This document shows positions 1-12,200 of a DNA stretch of 64,000 bases, one piece after another (position 1 is the stretch's first letter; every line of letters starts with the position of its first letter). Location of the stretch: positions 16,750,428 to 16,814,427 of the forward strand of contig NC_082610.1 in NCBI RefSeq assembly GCF_030936135.1. The letters run 5' to 3'. Both the position numbers and the translations under genes were made by a program. The DNA comes from Gavia stellata (Eukaryota > Chordata > Aves > Gaviiformes > Gaviidae). Under the pieces are notes generated by a model, which did not search any database, was not told where the DNA came from, and saw only the letters and a program-made list of their open reading frames with translations.

Positions 1-169
1 TAAAAATAAATATCTTATTTAGGTCAACCTAAAGCCTTGCTTTTCAGTACTTTAATCCCTTTAAATATTCTTTTGCCCTCTAACAAGCAAATGGAAACTG
101 ATGTAGAATAAGAGATGTATGGAGGCAGAGGGTAGCAGAAACATGAACAAAGTCAACACCATAAGTCAG

Positions 170-266
170 TTAATGTGTCCTCAGCTTCTTAGACTGTCTC
201 TTGCGTTTTAATTCTTCTTCTTCCCGTCTCAATTCTTCTAAGTCCTCCTGAACACCGAGTCTCAAG
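170..266 (-). CDS. SPTY2D1: SPTY2D1 coding exon 6 (C-terminus and stop)
   Basis: The acceptor is TTGGCAG. The exon encodes residues 691-722, beginning SLRLGVQEDLEELRREEEE and ending in a basic tail (KKLRTH) before TAA at 172-170. The charged helical tail is typical of the SPT2 C-terminus. The 3' UTR occupies 1-169 and continues outside the window. Confidence 0.95.
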
Positions 267-3200
267 CTGCCAAATAAGATGAAATCCTTTACACACTGCT
301 ACTCAAGAAACAAGAAATTTGACTTCTACCCCTCCCCCAAGAAAAGCAATCCTAAAATTTTTGCTCAAATCAGCTGCAATAATTTTAGATCAGTTCAACA
401 ATCAAATTTTCTTGAATTACGGCAAGAATACAGTTTTAAGAAAAGAAAACAAGATTTTATCATTAGGTTAGAATCAAATCTTTTGAGGGAAAATTTAAAA
501 CTTTTGTTAAAAAAAGACTGCAAGCAAAACTGGATTTTAATACAAAAGGTCATTTTTTTTTCCAAAAAGAAGCTGCTGAAACACATCCATCAGTTCTTGC
601 CAATGTAACTCTTGCATACAAGTCACAGCAGGACTGACTCATCAACTTCTGAGAGCCACCTAAACCTTTTACACTGGCAAGGGAGAGAATGGATATGTCA
701 AACAGTAGAGACGCAAAAGATTTCGTTGCAACTTCCTGGCTCGAGGCACCATTCAGGTAGCTACAAGCACAAGATTTCTCCACCCTCGGTCCATCTCGCT
801 GCTGTGACTCTGGTGAATAGGCCCATGGAAGAGACTCTGCTAATACAGCATGTTCTAGCTACATCCCTGCATAATTTCTTCAGCTTCCTAGAAGTATGTT
901 TAAAGTGATACTTAAAAAGTATCTGCAATCACTGATCTCCTCTTCAATAAATAAGGGCTGGATAGCCTTGCTGGTTTGATGCTAGGAATGGGTGTGGCAA
1001 AGTACCATTTCGTGATCAGCTACTGCCTGATTTGCAGCCCTACTAAGTGCATTTGTACATCCATAGTTCATTACGAAGCAACATAAGGCAGCGTAGCATG
1101 CACCTCCATGCAAAAGGTTCAACCATGTGACAGTGAGGATTCAGCTGTTCTGGGCTAAACTGCTCCAGTACATGCTCCAAAATGGATTTTATGCCTAAAC
1201 AAGCATAGCAAAGTCATCTGGAATTCAGGAAACTGCAGTCATCCAAATAAAGAATAGAAACAAACACATCAAGGATCTATGTGATAAACCTCTGGCTTGA
1301 AGCATAATTTTTCATTTCAACTTAGAACTTAGCAACTATCATTTTAGTGGGCTTGCTTGGTTAGAAAAAGTTCCTCATTTCAAGGGTCACAATGCTTTTA
1401 ACCAAACTCTCAGTAAAAAGTAGCTGAGCACTGAAAATAGTTCAACTCAATTTTACTCAAGTTTCTTATCTCCCCTTCCTTTATGCCAGCACTTGTAGGT
1501 AAAAGTCAGCCAGGTATTCAACTCTGCAAAACCTTACTCTAGGTCTTCAGAGAATTCGGTCAATAGCAATATTGCTGTAAAACTCAGTTGTTTCCCCTAA
1601 CTCCATTTCACAGCTTCCATTCTCATAGCTTTGCATGAGCTGCAGCTGTTCCCCAGGAGCAAGGAGGAATAAGGACACTGACTATAACTTCAAAAAGGTG
1701 CACATTTCTAATGCTCAAGGCACCTTCTGAATAACAATACAAAAATTTCAGTAGAATAAAAAACTTGAGAACTCCGTATATTCCAGTATTTTCCATGATC
1801 TATAAAAACCTCTTATAATTTTTACAAAGTTTGTTCCACCAGCCATTAAAACCAAAAAGAAAATCAGTTTATGAACACCAGGTTTTATAGTAGCAACATA
1901 AGAATTGTGCAGGTCTAGAGGCCAAAACCAACGGTCAAAACCAATATGAAAATACAATCTTCGTATTTTAAATCACTGATTACAAAAGTTTGTCAGAGTA
2001 CTATTTATACGTACATAGAAATATCCATGCACAAACATATGTATATAGATAAAAACAAATAAATCTTCCAGACCTCAAACTAGTAGAATGTTGTAATGTT
2101 TGGGAAAATCAAAGGGTTCAGCATTTCAACTGAAATTTAAAGTATTTTTGAAAAGGTTTTTGGGCATAAGTTGGTTTTGGTTTGGGATTTTTTTTTTTTT
2201 TTTTTTTACAAGGAAAGTTTGTGATGCATGAGAATGAACATACAAGATTTATTTACTGTACCCACCACCGCCTGGCTGAGTTTCATCTTTACCTAAGGTT
2301 TCTTATAAAAAACGGTAAGGCCTATTTACCTCTGCTATACAAAGCTGCAAATGTCCACTCTAACTTAGCTCCATGACTTGGGCAATAAACAAACTACCCA
2401 CTTTCTATCTGAGTTTAAATCCATGCATACCTCCTAGCTTCTTCTTTCTGTTGCTCTCTCCAGCTGCTCTCCATGTAACGTAAGGCATAATCACTTTCAT
2501 CTTTGTATCTGGAAATTAAATATTAGTTTTCAGCACACTAAAAAACCATGATAATGTACAGTTTGAGTTATGAATTCACATCCCTTCTTAGACAGAATAA
2601 TTACCTTGCCATACACAGATTTTTATGTTTTGAAAGGATCTAAGTTACAAGCCTTTAAAATGCTTGCTTTCTTATACCTTATTGTCAGACAATAGGGAAG
2701 TATTAAAATAAGCCAAATAAGAGCCTTCATTTTCCAGCAGTTCCTAGTCATACCAAGTTGGAGCCTCTTAGAGAACAGCTAACACTATTGCATTTAGCAG
2801 TTCATCTTCAGGCAGCTACATTTGATGAATTCTGAAATACCGCAGACTGTTATAGAAAGCATTTTAACATCCAATAATAGGAAAGAGTTGCCATGAATTA
2901 TAGAGGTGAGACTAAAGAAGCTGTGTTGTTTTCCAACTATGTCCTATCACATCAAATTTCATTGCTTCCTCAGAAGAGCACAGCAGGCAGTGTGAAAATT
3001 CAAGGTCCCTCCAGCACATAAGCAGCTCTAACGCTTGTTAAATTTCTGCAATGCAAAACCATTTTTGGATACCAGCATTTCCCCTATTTCTAAAGCATTT
3101 TTATTTGTTGAGCTAAATTAATTTCTGTTGTTCTGTTGCTTGTCCTGCAGTATCTTAAAATTGACATTTTTCTTACCTTTTCCGGTCATAGCCAAATATT

Positions 3201-6200
3201 TCCCGAATGTGTTTTGATATTTCTTCCTGGGGTTCCCCTTCATCTTCAATGAAGTCATCCATTTCAGAGTCATATTCATCATCATCATCATCTTCTATTT
3301 GTCTCTTGTAACTAATAGGTGGTCTTCCAAGACCTAAATGACAAGGGAGTGAAAAAAATCATTAATTAGTAACATTAATATAACATTAACAGTACTTCTC
3401 CTTGCTATACCTTAGGCACAGCCATTTTACAGCTCTAGGCTTCAAGGTTGAAATCCTCTGCCTCAAGTTAACTAGCAATTCTCAGAAACTCAGTAAAAGG
3501 AAATACTTCCTCTAAGTTGTGCTACAGAAGATTACATATCAGTATCATCAACTGCATCCTGAGGAAACTACCAGACAGAAGTCTATGTTCTCGGTCAGCA
3601 TTTTCTAGGCACTTATTTGCTAGAGTCCATGCTGCTTGTTTATGTTCAGAAACAAATTTTTAGAACCGCTTGCTTACTGATAAGGTGAATTTGCCAAAGC
3701 ACTTAAATATCAGTCACAGGTTTGCTGTATGGTTTTAATTTTCATGTACCACTTTAAGCATCTGTTATTTAAGACTGCATGAAATTTTAAAGACTAAGCA
3801 TTTATTAAGTGATATCGCTTTATTAAGCAATGCAGGAAGTGAATCCTTCAGTTCTTTTCCTTCTAACAGCATTCATATACCAACATCCATCACAGGCTGC
3901 TTAGTTTTCTTTCACGAAATACTTCACACCCCAGGCCTGTATTTCAAGGAATATGAGCATAGGTAAAAATAAATAAAAAGTTGCAAAGCAGAAAAAAGCA
4001 TTCTACTGTTAAATGCACTCTTTAAAAGGCAAATACAGTATTTCGTCCAAATCTTCCTAATTACATCTGTAATTGTCAAAGACCCTCAGTGACCTCAACT
4101 CAAACATATATAAAAAATAAAAAACATAACTAAGTGAAAAAATATTTGCTCTAGAACTTTATACCTTGTGGATGAAACACAGGTCTATGCCCTTGAAGAG
4201 ATCTCATTCCATTTATCTGTCCATTGCTAGGTCTTGTGACTAGGTTTTTAGAAGAAATAGTTTCCGATACAACAGTACACTTCGGTTTTACAGCTGTACC
4301 CAAGCCGCTGCCTGGTCGCCCAGGTCCTGCACCTGGACTGATGCCTGGCCTTCCTGGTCCTGTTCCCACGCTGCTGCCTGGTCGCTTGGCTCCTGTGCTT
4401 GGACTGATTCCTGGCCTTCCTGGTCCTGTTCCCAAGCTACTGCCTGGTCGCCCAGGTCCAGTGCTTGGGCTGACTCCTGGCCTTCCTGGTCCTGTACCTG
4501 TGCTGCTGCCTGGTCGCCCAGGTCCTGCGTTTGTGCTGATGCCTGGCCTTCCTGGTCCAGTGCCCAAGCTGCTGCCTGGTCGCCCTAGTCCCATGCTTGA
4601 GCCACTCCCTGGTCGCCCAGGTCCTGTGCTTGAGCTGCCAGCCAGCCTTCCAGGTCCCATGCCTGAGCTGCCACCCAGTCGCCCAGGTCCCAGGCTTGAG
4701 CTGCTGCCTGGCCTGCCAGGTCCTGCAGCTGAGCCGCTGCCCAGTCGCCCAGGTCCTGAGCTTAAACCACTTCCCGGCCTTCCAGGTCCCACGCCAGAAT
4801 TGCTGCTCAAGCGCCCAGGTCCTGCACTTGAACCGCCACCTGGATGTCCAGGTCCTCCTTTTCCTAAGCTACTGCCTGATCGTTTTGCATTGGAGTTGAC
4901 TCCATGCTGAAGGGCTGCAGCATTTCCTGATTTTGTATGGGCAGACTTTTTCAGGCTGGATTCTTTAGCAGATGGTAGCCTCTGAGCCCCATTGGCTGCT
5001 GGTTTTGAGTGTGGTACATGAGAGCTTGAGCCAGACTTTCCAATACCATTGACAGGTAATTTACTATGACTGCTACCAGTAGAACTTTTTAAGGAACCAT
5101 TTTGTGAGGTTTTTGCCATTTGATCAAATTTGGAGGAAGATGATGACCGTGAGTGTTTTTCAGTCAATGCTGGTGCTTTGGATTTCTTATCAATACCACT
5201 CATAGAAGAGGACAGACTGCCTTTTGGAGTGGAATGTTTATCTACTGAGCTTTTGTTAAGTTTTGCATTTACAGATTCTTTCTGAGAAGTCACTTTTTTT
5301 GAAGAACTGGATATCCCCATATTCTTAATCTCCTTGTCACTTTTCTTATGCATTTCTACTCTTTTGTTTTTGCGTCCCAAATACTCCCTCTCTCTCAATT
5401 CTTCTGCTGTTCTGGGTCTGTCTTCTACCTTTTTCACTGGTTTTATTTCCACTGGTTCATACTGTTTTTTTTCAGCAAGCCTTAAGAGCTCTGCGAAGTT
5501 CAGAGGTGCTGGTGCACTTTTGGGAGGCGCCTTTGGTTTCACTGCAACTTTGGATGGTTTCTCTTCATATTCTTCTTGCTCATGCTCAGATTCAGTCTGA
5601 CTGTATTCAAGTTGCTCAGTTTCATCTTCTGTTGCATACTCAGCCTCTGGGGCCTGAGCAACATTCTCACAAGTCCTCTTTTTTTTAGACTTCTCTTCAA
5701 CAGGAATGCCGTTATAGCCATAAAAATTATCCTTTGTTCGTGAGGCCATAGCTCTTGCCTTTCTATCATGTTTCAGTTCAATACGTCTAGCCAAGAGTTC
5801 TTCTTTCTTTCTTCTTTCTTCCAGTGCTGTAAAAGAAAACCAGGAGAAAGTTATGCAAAAGGACTACTTTTTATTTCAATTTCTTCCAAATGGATAAACC
5901 ATTTAGGACAGTAGTTTAAGGATATCTGGCTAACAACTATTCAAAATAGACCAGAAAGTGATCAGAGGTCTGCCAACAAGGCAAGCTAACCCACTTGCAT
6001 CAGCTACTCCAAAGGTGAACACTTAAGTCAAATGCTGCTATTGCAAAACCCACTAAGGTGATTCAACCAAAGCAACTCTCCAGAATGCTATGCAAACTAC
6101 GGAGAGTTACCGTGTGAGGAGGTACAGGACTTATGGGATCTCTGGATAATGGAAGCAGTTCTGAGCCTGAGCAAGAGATGTTTAAGGGAAGATGACGAAA

Positions 6201-9200
6201 GGGAGAGAACCGAAGAGTATTGCGGGGATAAAAAACTGGAAAACAGGCCGAGTGTGTCCATAGAGGGGTGTAGGGGAGAGACAAAAGCAGCCAGCCATAG
6301 ATAAGCAAGATGCTGGTCACTACGTTCTGGTAGAACCCTGTGCCCTATCTCCACAGTCTGTCCTATGTTCTTACTGAACTGGTTTTAGCTATTTTCTGCA
6401 TAAGTATGCTCTCTGTCTTGAGTCTGTGTGGGATCTGCTGACAAAATTCAGGCTGAACTAGCTGGTGAACAGGATGAGAGGTATGAATGCCAGATACTGG
6501 AGAGACCAAGGGAGTGGGGGCCAAATACCAGAAGGACTCAGGAAAAGCATTAATTCCTAGAAAATGGATTGGGCTACTCATGCTGTGGATACCTGTAAAG
6601 GTACCATCCCCTGCCTATGTTATTCTATTGTCAAGGGCTGTGACTGTACAGAGTGCGAGCACGTGCATGCCTATGTGGAATTCATGCTCAGTCTTGCTTC
6701 TGGCTGGACCTGGCAGCAGGGATAAGGAGCAGACTCATGACTGGCCCAGGACAGGAAGAACACCCTGGGCCATCCAGTCCATCAGATTTGGTTATCTTTA
6801 ACAAAACATTAACATCAGAAGTGATGCAGTATTAGTTTATTCTATAGACTGTTTAAAGGAAATATAATACAGCAGAAAAACTGTGGCTCAAACAAAGCCT
6901 CTGCCATACAGATTTAAAATTCAGACTGTATTGATACACTAGATTAAGACACAGCAATAGGAGCTCTTACCATTTTTTCACACAGATAAAGCTTTTCAAA
7001 GTTAAGTTACCAAAAATCCAGAGGTTTTCTTTGGATATCTTCACCTTAACTACTTCTCAATCTCCAACAGTAAATACTAGTGTACCTGATTAATATTTAA
7101 CTCCCTAGGAAAGCAAACAACCCTAGTCCTTACTTAGTCCTGGCTTTTCCTCAGCATCAGTTATGCGCATAAATTCCAGAAAGGTATGTGTAGCTGTATT
7201 TGCAAGTGCTTTGAATCAGGTGACAAAGCCTCACAGAGTCAGTGAAAGTCTCCCACAGGAAATATTTTGGACTGTTACCTTTTTTTCTTTTTTCTTCTTC
7301 TTGCCGTCTGAGAAATGCTTGCACTGCTGCAGACTCTACACCCTTGACTTTTGGAACCTTTTTGGGAGGACCAACAGCCAAACTGTACCTTTTCTGCAAA
7401 GAACGAAGAAATATGTCAGAAAAGTTAAGAAATGTAAAAATCTAAAAGTTTTAAAAACTGAGGAGTTGCTTAACAGTCATGTACTTTACTTCAAGCACAG
7501 AGATAGTACAGAATAGACAAACAATGAATTCCCACTGAAGCTGAGAGTTGTGACAGATACACTTGACTCCTAGCCATACTTTGGTTCAGGCTGACTAAGG
7601 AGCAACAGGCCTCAAGTCCTCCGGGTGAACTTGCAAGCTAGAAAGCCCCTGGCTCACGTACGAGGGAGTAAAGGTGTCTTGAAAAATATTTTGAAAGGTG
7701 GTTTCAAAACCCAAAAGTAAAAGATAACCAAAGTACAGAACCAGATACCAGAGCTAAAACAAAGACATCTACCTTGTCTATACTATTGACTAGCAGCCAG
7801 CTACTTCACCCTGTAAATATTACCATCAGGATGGACCTAATTTGAGCTCTCCCTGAATTGCAGCTGGACTACACACCAGGTGACTCTCCCCTTGAGCAGG
7901 GATGCCTTGAGCAGAGATCCCTTACCTGAGACTAAGAGATCCTTCCTTACCTAAGGCAGAGATATCCCGTACCCACAACAGATCCTTGGTAAGTGACTGA
8001 CAGCATGCTGAATTAGTATTATGAAACAATACTGAGTAGCTATATGGATTAGTAATATTATAAACATTGTATGGATAATTCCATTAGACATAAACCATTG
8101 ACCAAGCCCAAGACTAAGTTTGGATCCAGCCACACCTAGACTCCAAAAGGAATTTAGAAAGCAAGGGGGTCCACTCTGAACCTTGTGACTCAATACGAGG
8201 GTCCTCCTTACTCTTTGCATCTCCGGTCTCTGACTCGATTCTAACTCAATTTCCTTTGTATGTTTCTTCCATTAAATAATTAATAAGGTGACCCTTGCCA
8301 TCAAACTTATTGAACCTTCTAACCACTGTTAAAACTTTGTTAAATCCCATAGAACTTACTGAACTCTTAAATTATTATTTTATCTCAATAAAACATATGA
8401 CTGCTTCTCTTGAGTGAGATGCATTCCACTCATCTGTGACAAGAGCGCACTCAGCTTTTTGAAGGAATGAACAGGAAACCAGAAGACAGGTAGGGAAACC
8501 AAGAGAAATGAGTAAAATGCACTAGACTGAGAAGGAATGCAACAGATGCATCACTAACGGAATAGAAATATTTCAGTTCAGCCTTAGTCTTTTACCAAGC
8601 ACGAAACAAAAGCAAACGACAGCCCAAGCTGCCAGATTCGCTTCTATTCCAGACTGCAGGTTTACAGGTCCATTAGGGCTTTCAGCTTTTTTGTGGACAC
8701 TCATTTCAGTTTCACATTACCTTATTCAGTGAAAAATAAATCAACTCAAGAAATGGAATTACTCCAGAAGTAAGTTGGAACTGACTTCACCAGCATAATT
8801 AGTAGGTTAATCTAAAACCAGTGATACTGATTTTACTTCCCGCTGCAGTGATCTTAAACAGAAGACTATTGTACAGCGAGTTAGTGACCCGCATACCAGC
8901 TGACCTGTACAGGCGCAAGCCTGCACTCTGCTATACTTACCACTTGAGACCACTGGATGAACTCAGCAGACTAATTGTGACAGAATATGCAGCCCCCACT
9001 TGGCACCTGGCAATTACACCACTTGCATGTGGTATAATTTGCCTGGAGAAGAGAAGCCTCTGGGGAGACCTTATTGTGGCCTTTCAACACTTAAAGAGGG
9101 CTTATAAGAAATATGGGGACAGACTTTTTAGTAGGGCCTGTAGCAACAGGACAAGGGGTAATGGTTTTAAACTGAAAGAGGATAGATTCAGACTAGAGAT

Positions 9201-12200
9201 AAGGAAGAAATGTTTCACTATGAGAGTGGTGGAACACTGGCACAGGTTGCCCAGAGAGGTGGTGGATGCCCCATCCCTGGAAACATTCAAGGTCAGGTTG
9301 AACGGGACTTTGAGCAACCTGCTCTAGTTGAAGATGTCCCTGCTCATTGCAGGGGGCTTGGACTAGATGACCTTTAAAGGTCCCTTCCAACCCAAATATT
9401 CTATGTCTCATTAAATCTTGAAGTGAAGCAGCATGTTTTCATATAACGTCTTTTTGCCTGGCAGTGGAAGTTATAGAGCTGTTTACTTCCAAGAACATCC
9501 TATAAAGGCTCTAAAGACTAGAATGCTGGTGATCCTCACCACAGACAGGATTTGCACAGCAGGCTTGCCATGCCTGCTCTACAACTTGGGGTTCCAGCAG
9601 CTGAACAGATGTAAAGTTATCTACACTATCCCCTTTTCCTTCTCCTGTTATCTCCAATAAATGTTATTTTAATCAATATGTTAAAAGTCTGAGTGCCTTT
9701 CTTACTGGGATCTGTAAGAAACACTTGCACCCGTGTGCTACACCTGTTCAGACATTACCTTTCATAAATGTATCAATTATCAGATTGGGCTTTAGAATGA
9801 TAAAATGGAAAGAAACAAAGACTTTTTTGATCTTCTTCCCACAAACAGACTAGAGAAGATAAACAAAGCAATGAGAAGGACAGAGACACTTGCAAAGATA
9901 AATACAATAGAAGCCAGTTAAACCCAGAAGCAGATGGAAAGCAGAAGAATACATTTAGAAAAAAACAACAACTCTATCTGAGGTTTGAGAAGTTTGGGGG
10001 TTTTTTGAGTAGTAAGCCAATAGATTATAATCTTAACCAAGATCTTCCACATAGAAAGTTAGGAACATCACCAAATGAAAGAGCTGTGAAATACGGTCCC
10101 AAATAAAAACAGTATCACTAATAAAAAAGCCACACAAATCAGTGTTCCCATAAATATCTTCCTATCCTCATATAGCCTTATGAAACTTAACTAAAAAAAA
10201 TTGACTTAAAATATCTCGTAAAGATACCTACATACAAATGTTTTAGAAGCAATAATCAGGCAAGCTAGTAGCATAACTCCCTACAGATTTCAATATTACC
10301 CAATGGAAGCCTTTGTTCTAATTTCTAATTCATTGAAACAGCAGCACATGACTAGATCCTTGAATTACTTTAATTACTAATGTGCAAACCCATACATTAT
10401 CTTGTGTATACTGCACTAAGAAGCAAGGTTCAGAGACTCTTTTCTAAAACGTCGCCAGAACTGGCTCCAAGAAGGGCAGCTACAATAACAGCTATTTGTA
10501 GTCACCTTCAGTAATTTCTGAAATTACTAAAACAAATGATAAAGATCACCATCCACATACGTTGCAGCAGTAAAACCTGACAAGTTGCCTCATCACATTA
10601 AAGACCTATGACAGTCAAGCTCATTTACCAAGATTCACCTCTGCACAAGAGAGTTTACCACAATCTGAGAACTGATTTTGTAAATCCTTGTCACTTGGAG
10701 AAGCTCCAACTCTGAACAATTTTTGGTACTTACAATTGAAATCATTAGAACTGATCATCATAGCTAGGACTACATAAAGGATAAGAAGCTAGCTGGAGCT
10801 GGGCCCCTCTCTCGTGGGCAGCTGAAGTCCTTCCCTCCCCAGTTTTTGTGTTGTTTACACCAAAAGTCTTCCAAGACGTAACTGTTCAGGAAACCTGAAC
10901 CACGATGCAGTACTGCCTCTCAGTTTTTGCTCAAATGTACCTCATGATTCAGTGGCCCAAAGTAAACGGCATGCTCCATCTAAATCAGAACAGATAGAGA
11001 AACACAGCAATCCACACATTATCAGTGAAAATCCTTTCAGAAAAAGGTTCAAGCAAATTAGTACCTTAGGAACAATTTGATGTACTCTGTAGTATACTAC
11101 TATGAGTATATTGTCTACGTAAATTATCTTACTCCCAAAGTTGAAAATATCATGTTTTGCCATTGGTAACCTAATCTGGCAAAACTTGGTTTAATTATTC
11201 AATTTCTACACAATTCTTAAAAACAAAACAGAGCATTTTCGAAACAGAGGATATGGTTGGACTTGATCTTAAGGGTCTTTTCCAACCTAAATGATTCTAC
11301 GATTCTGAAAGATTTTTAGGCCTAAGGAGCATCTTTCAAAACTGCTAAACAGCAGGGAGAAATGCAGATTTATCTATCCTGTTAGGAATCCTTATAAAAG
11401 AATTAAAGTGATGGGAAAGCAGTTTTCAGGCTTTGTTTTTCTGCACTATAACCAACAGTCCTATCCAGGAACAGGTTTGTAAAACAGCTTGACAGACACA
11501 CTGTCTTCTCACTGCCACTAATGTGGCAAATAGTACAAAATTCAAGATCTAAAAGTCTTCCTATCAGTAGCATTTCTTGATATTGACTAACAACTGAAAA
11601 CATAGCTAAACAATTCATAAATGAATACCTGTTTCCTGTACTGTGAATCACTACTATTGTTGATAAAAGTTTTGTTCCCCTTCATTTAGAAATAGCATAA
11701 AATAACCAGCCCGAGTTTAGGTTTTTTAAAAACACTGAACCATGCACATGTTCCACAAGCAGTGATAAAGTGTTTTACTTACAGTGCAAGTGAACATGCA
11801 TCAGATTCCAGGTAAACTAGACAAAATAAGCCAGGGCATGTCACTACTTTATCATCCAAGCAGCAGCACCACTGTGGCTTTTTATAGCTATTGCCAAGTT
11901 GGTTAAATCAACAGAGAAACAGCAATGCTTAGCCTTTAGGAGAGAGCAGGTCAAGCTGTTCCCAGAACACTGCACTACTCAATTTGTAAACACTGATTAT
12001 CTCTCTGGGTAGGACCTAGTGACAGCTGTAACCGAGTACTGCTGAGATACACAAAGTGGGCACTGCTTTACCCAAAGGAAAAAGTAAAGGCTGTGGAAGT
12101 GCCTTTCTTCAACTGTGTACCCTCAAGAAATAACAAGTCTTTTCCTAAGAGTGAGTAGTATTTCTCCTGAGGTTCCTCATTTTTTTTACCCTCATCTCTG

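Noticed and set aside
7163..7516. 117-codon plus-strand frame over SPTY2D1 exon 2
   Set aside because: It is the antisense shadow of a real exon with intact splice sites.
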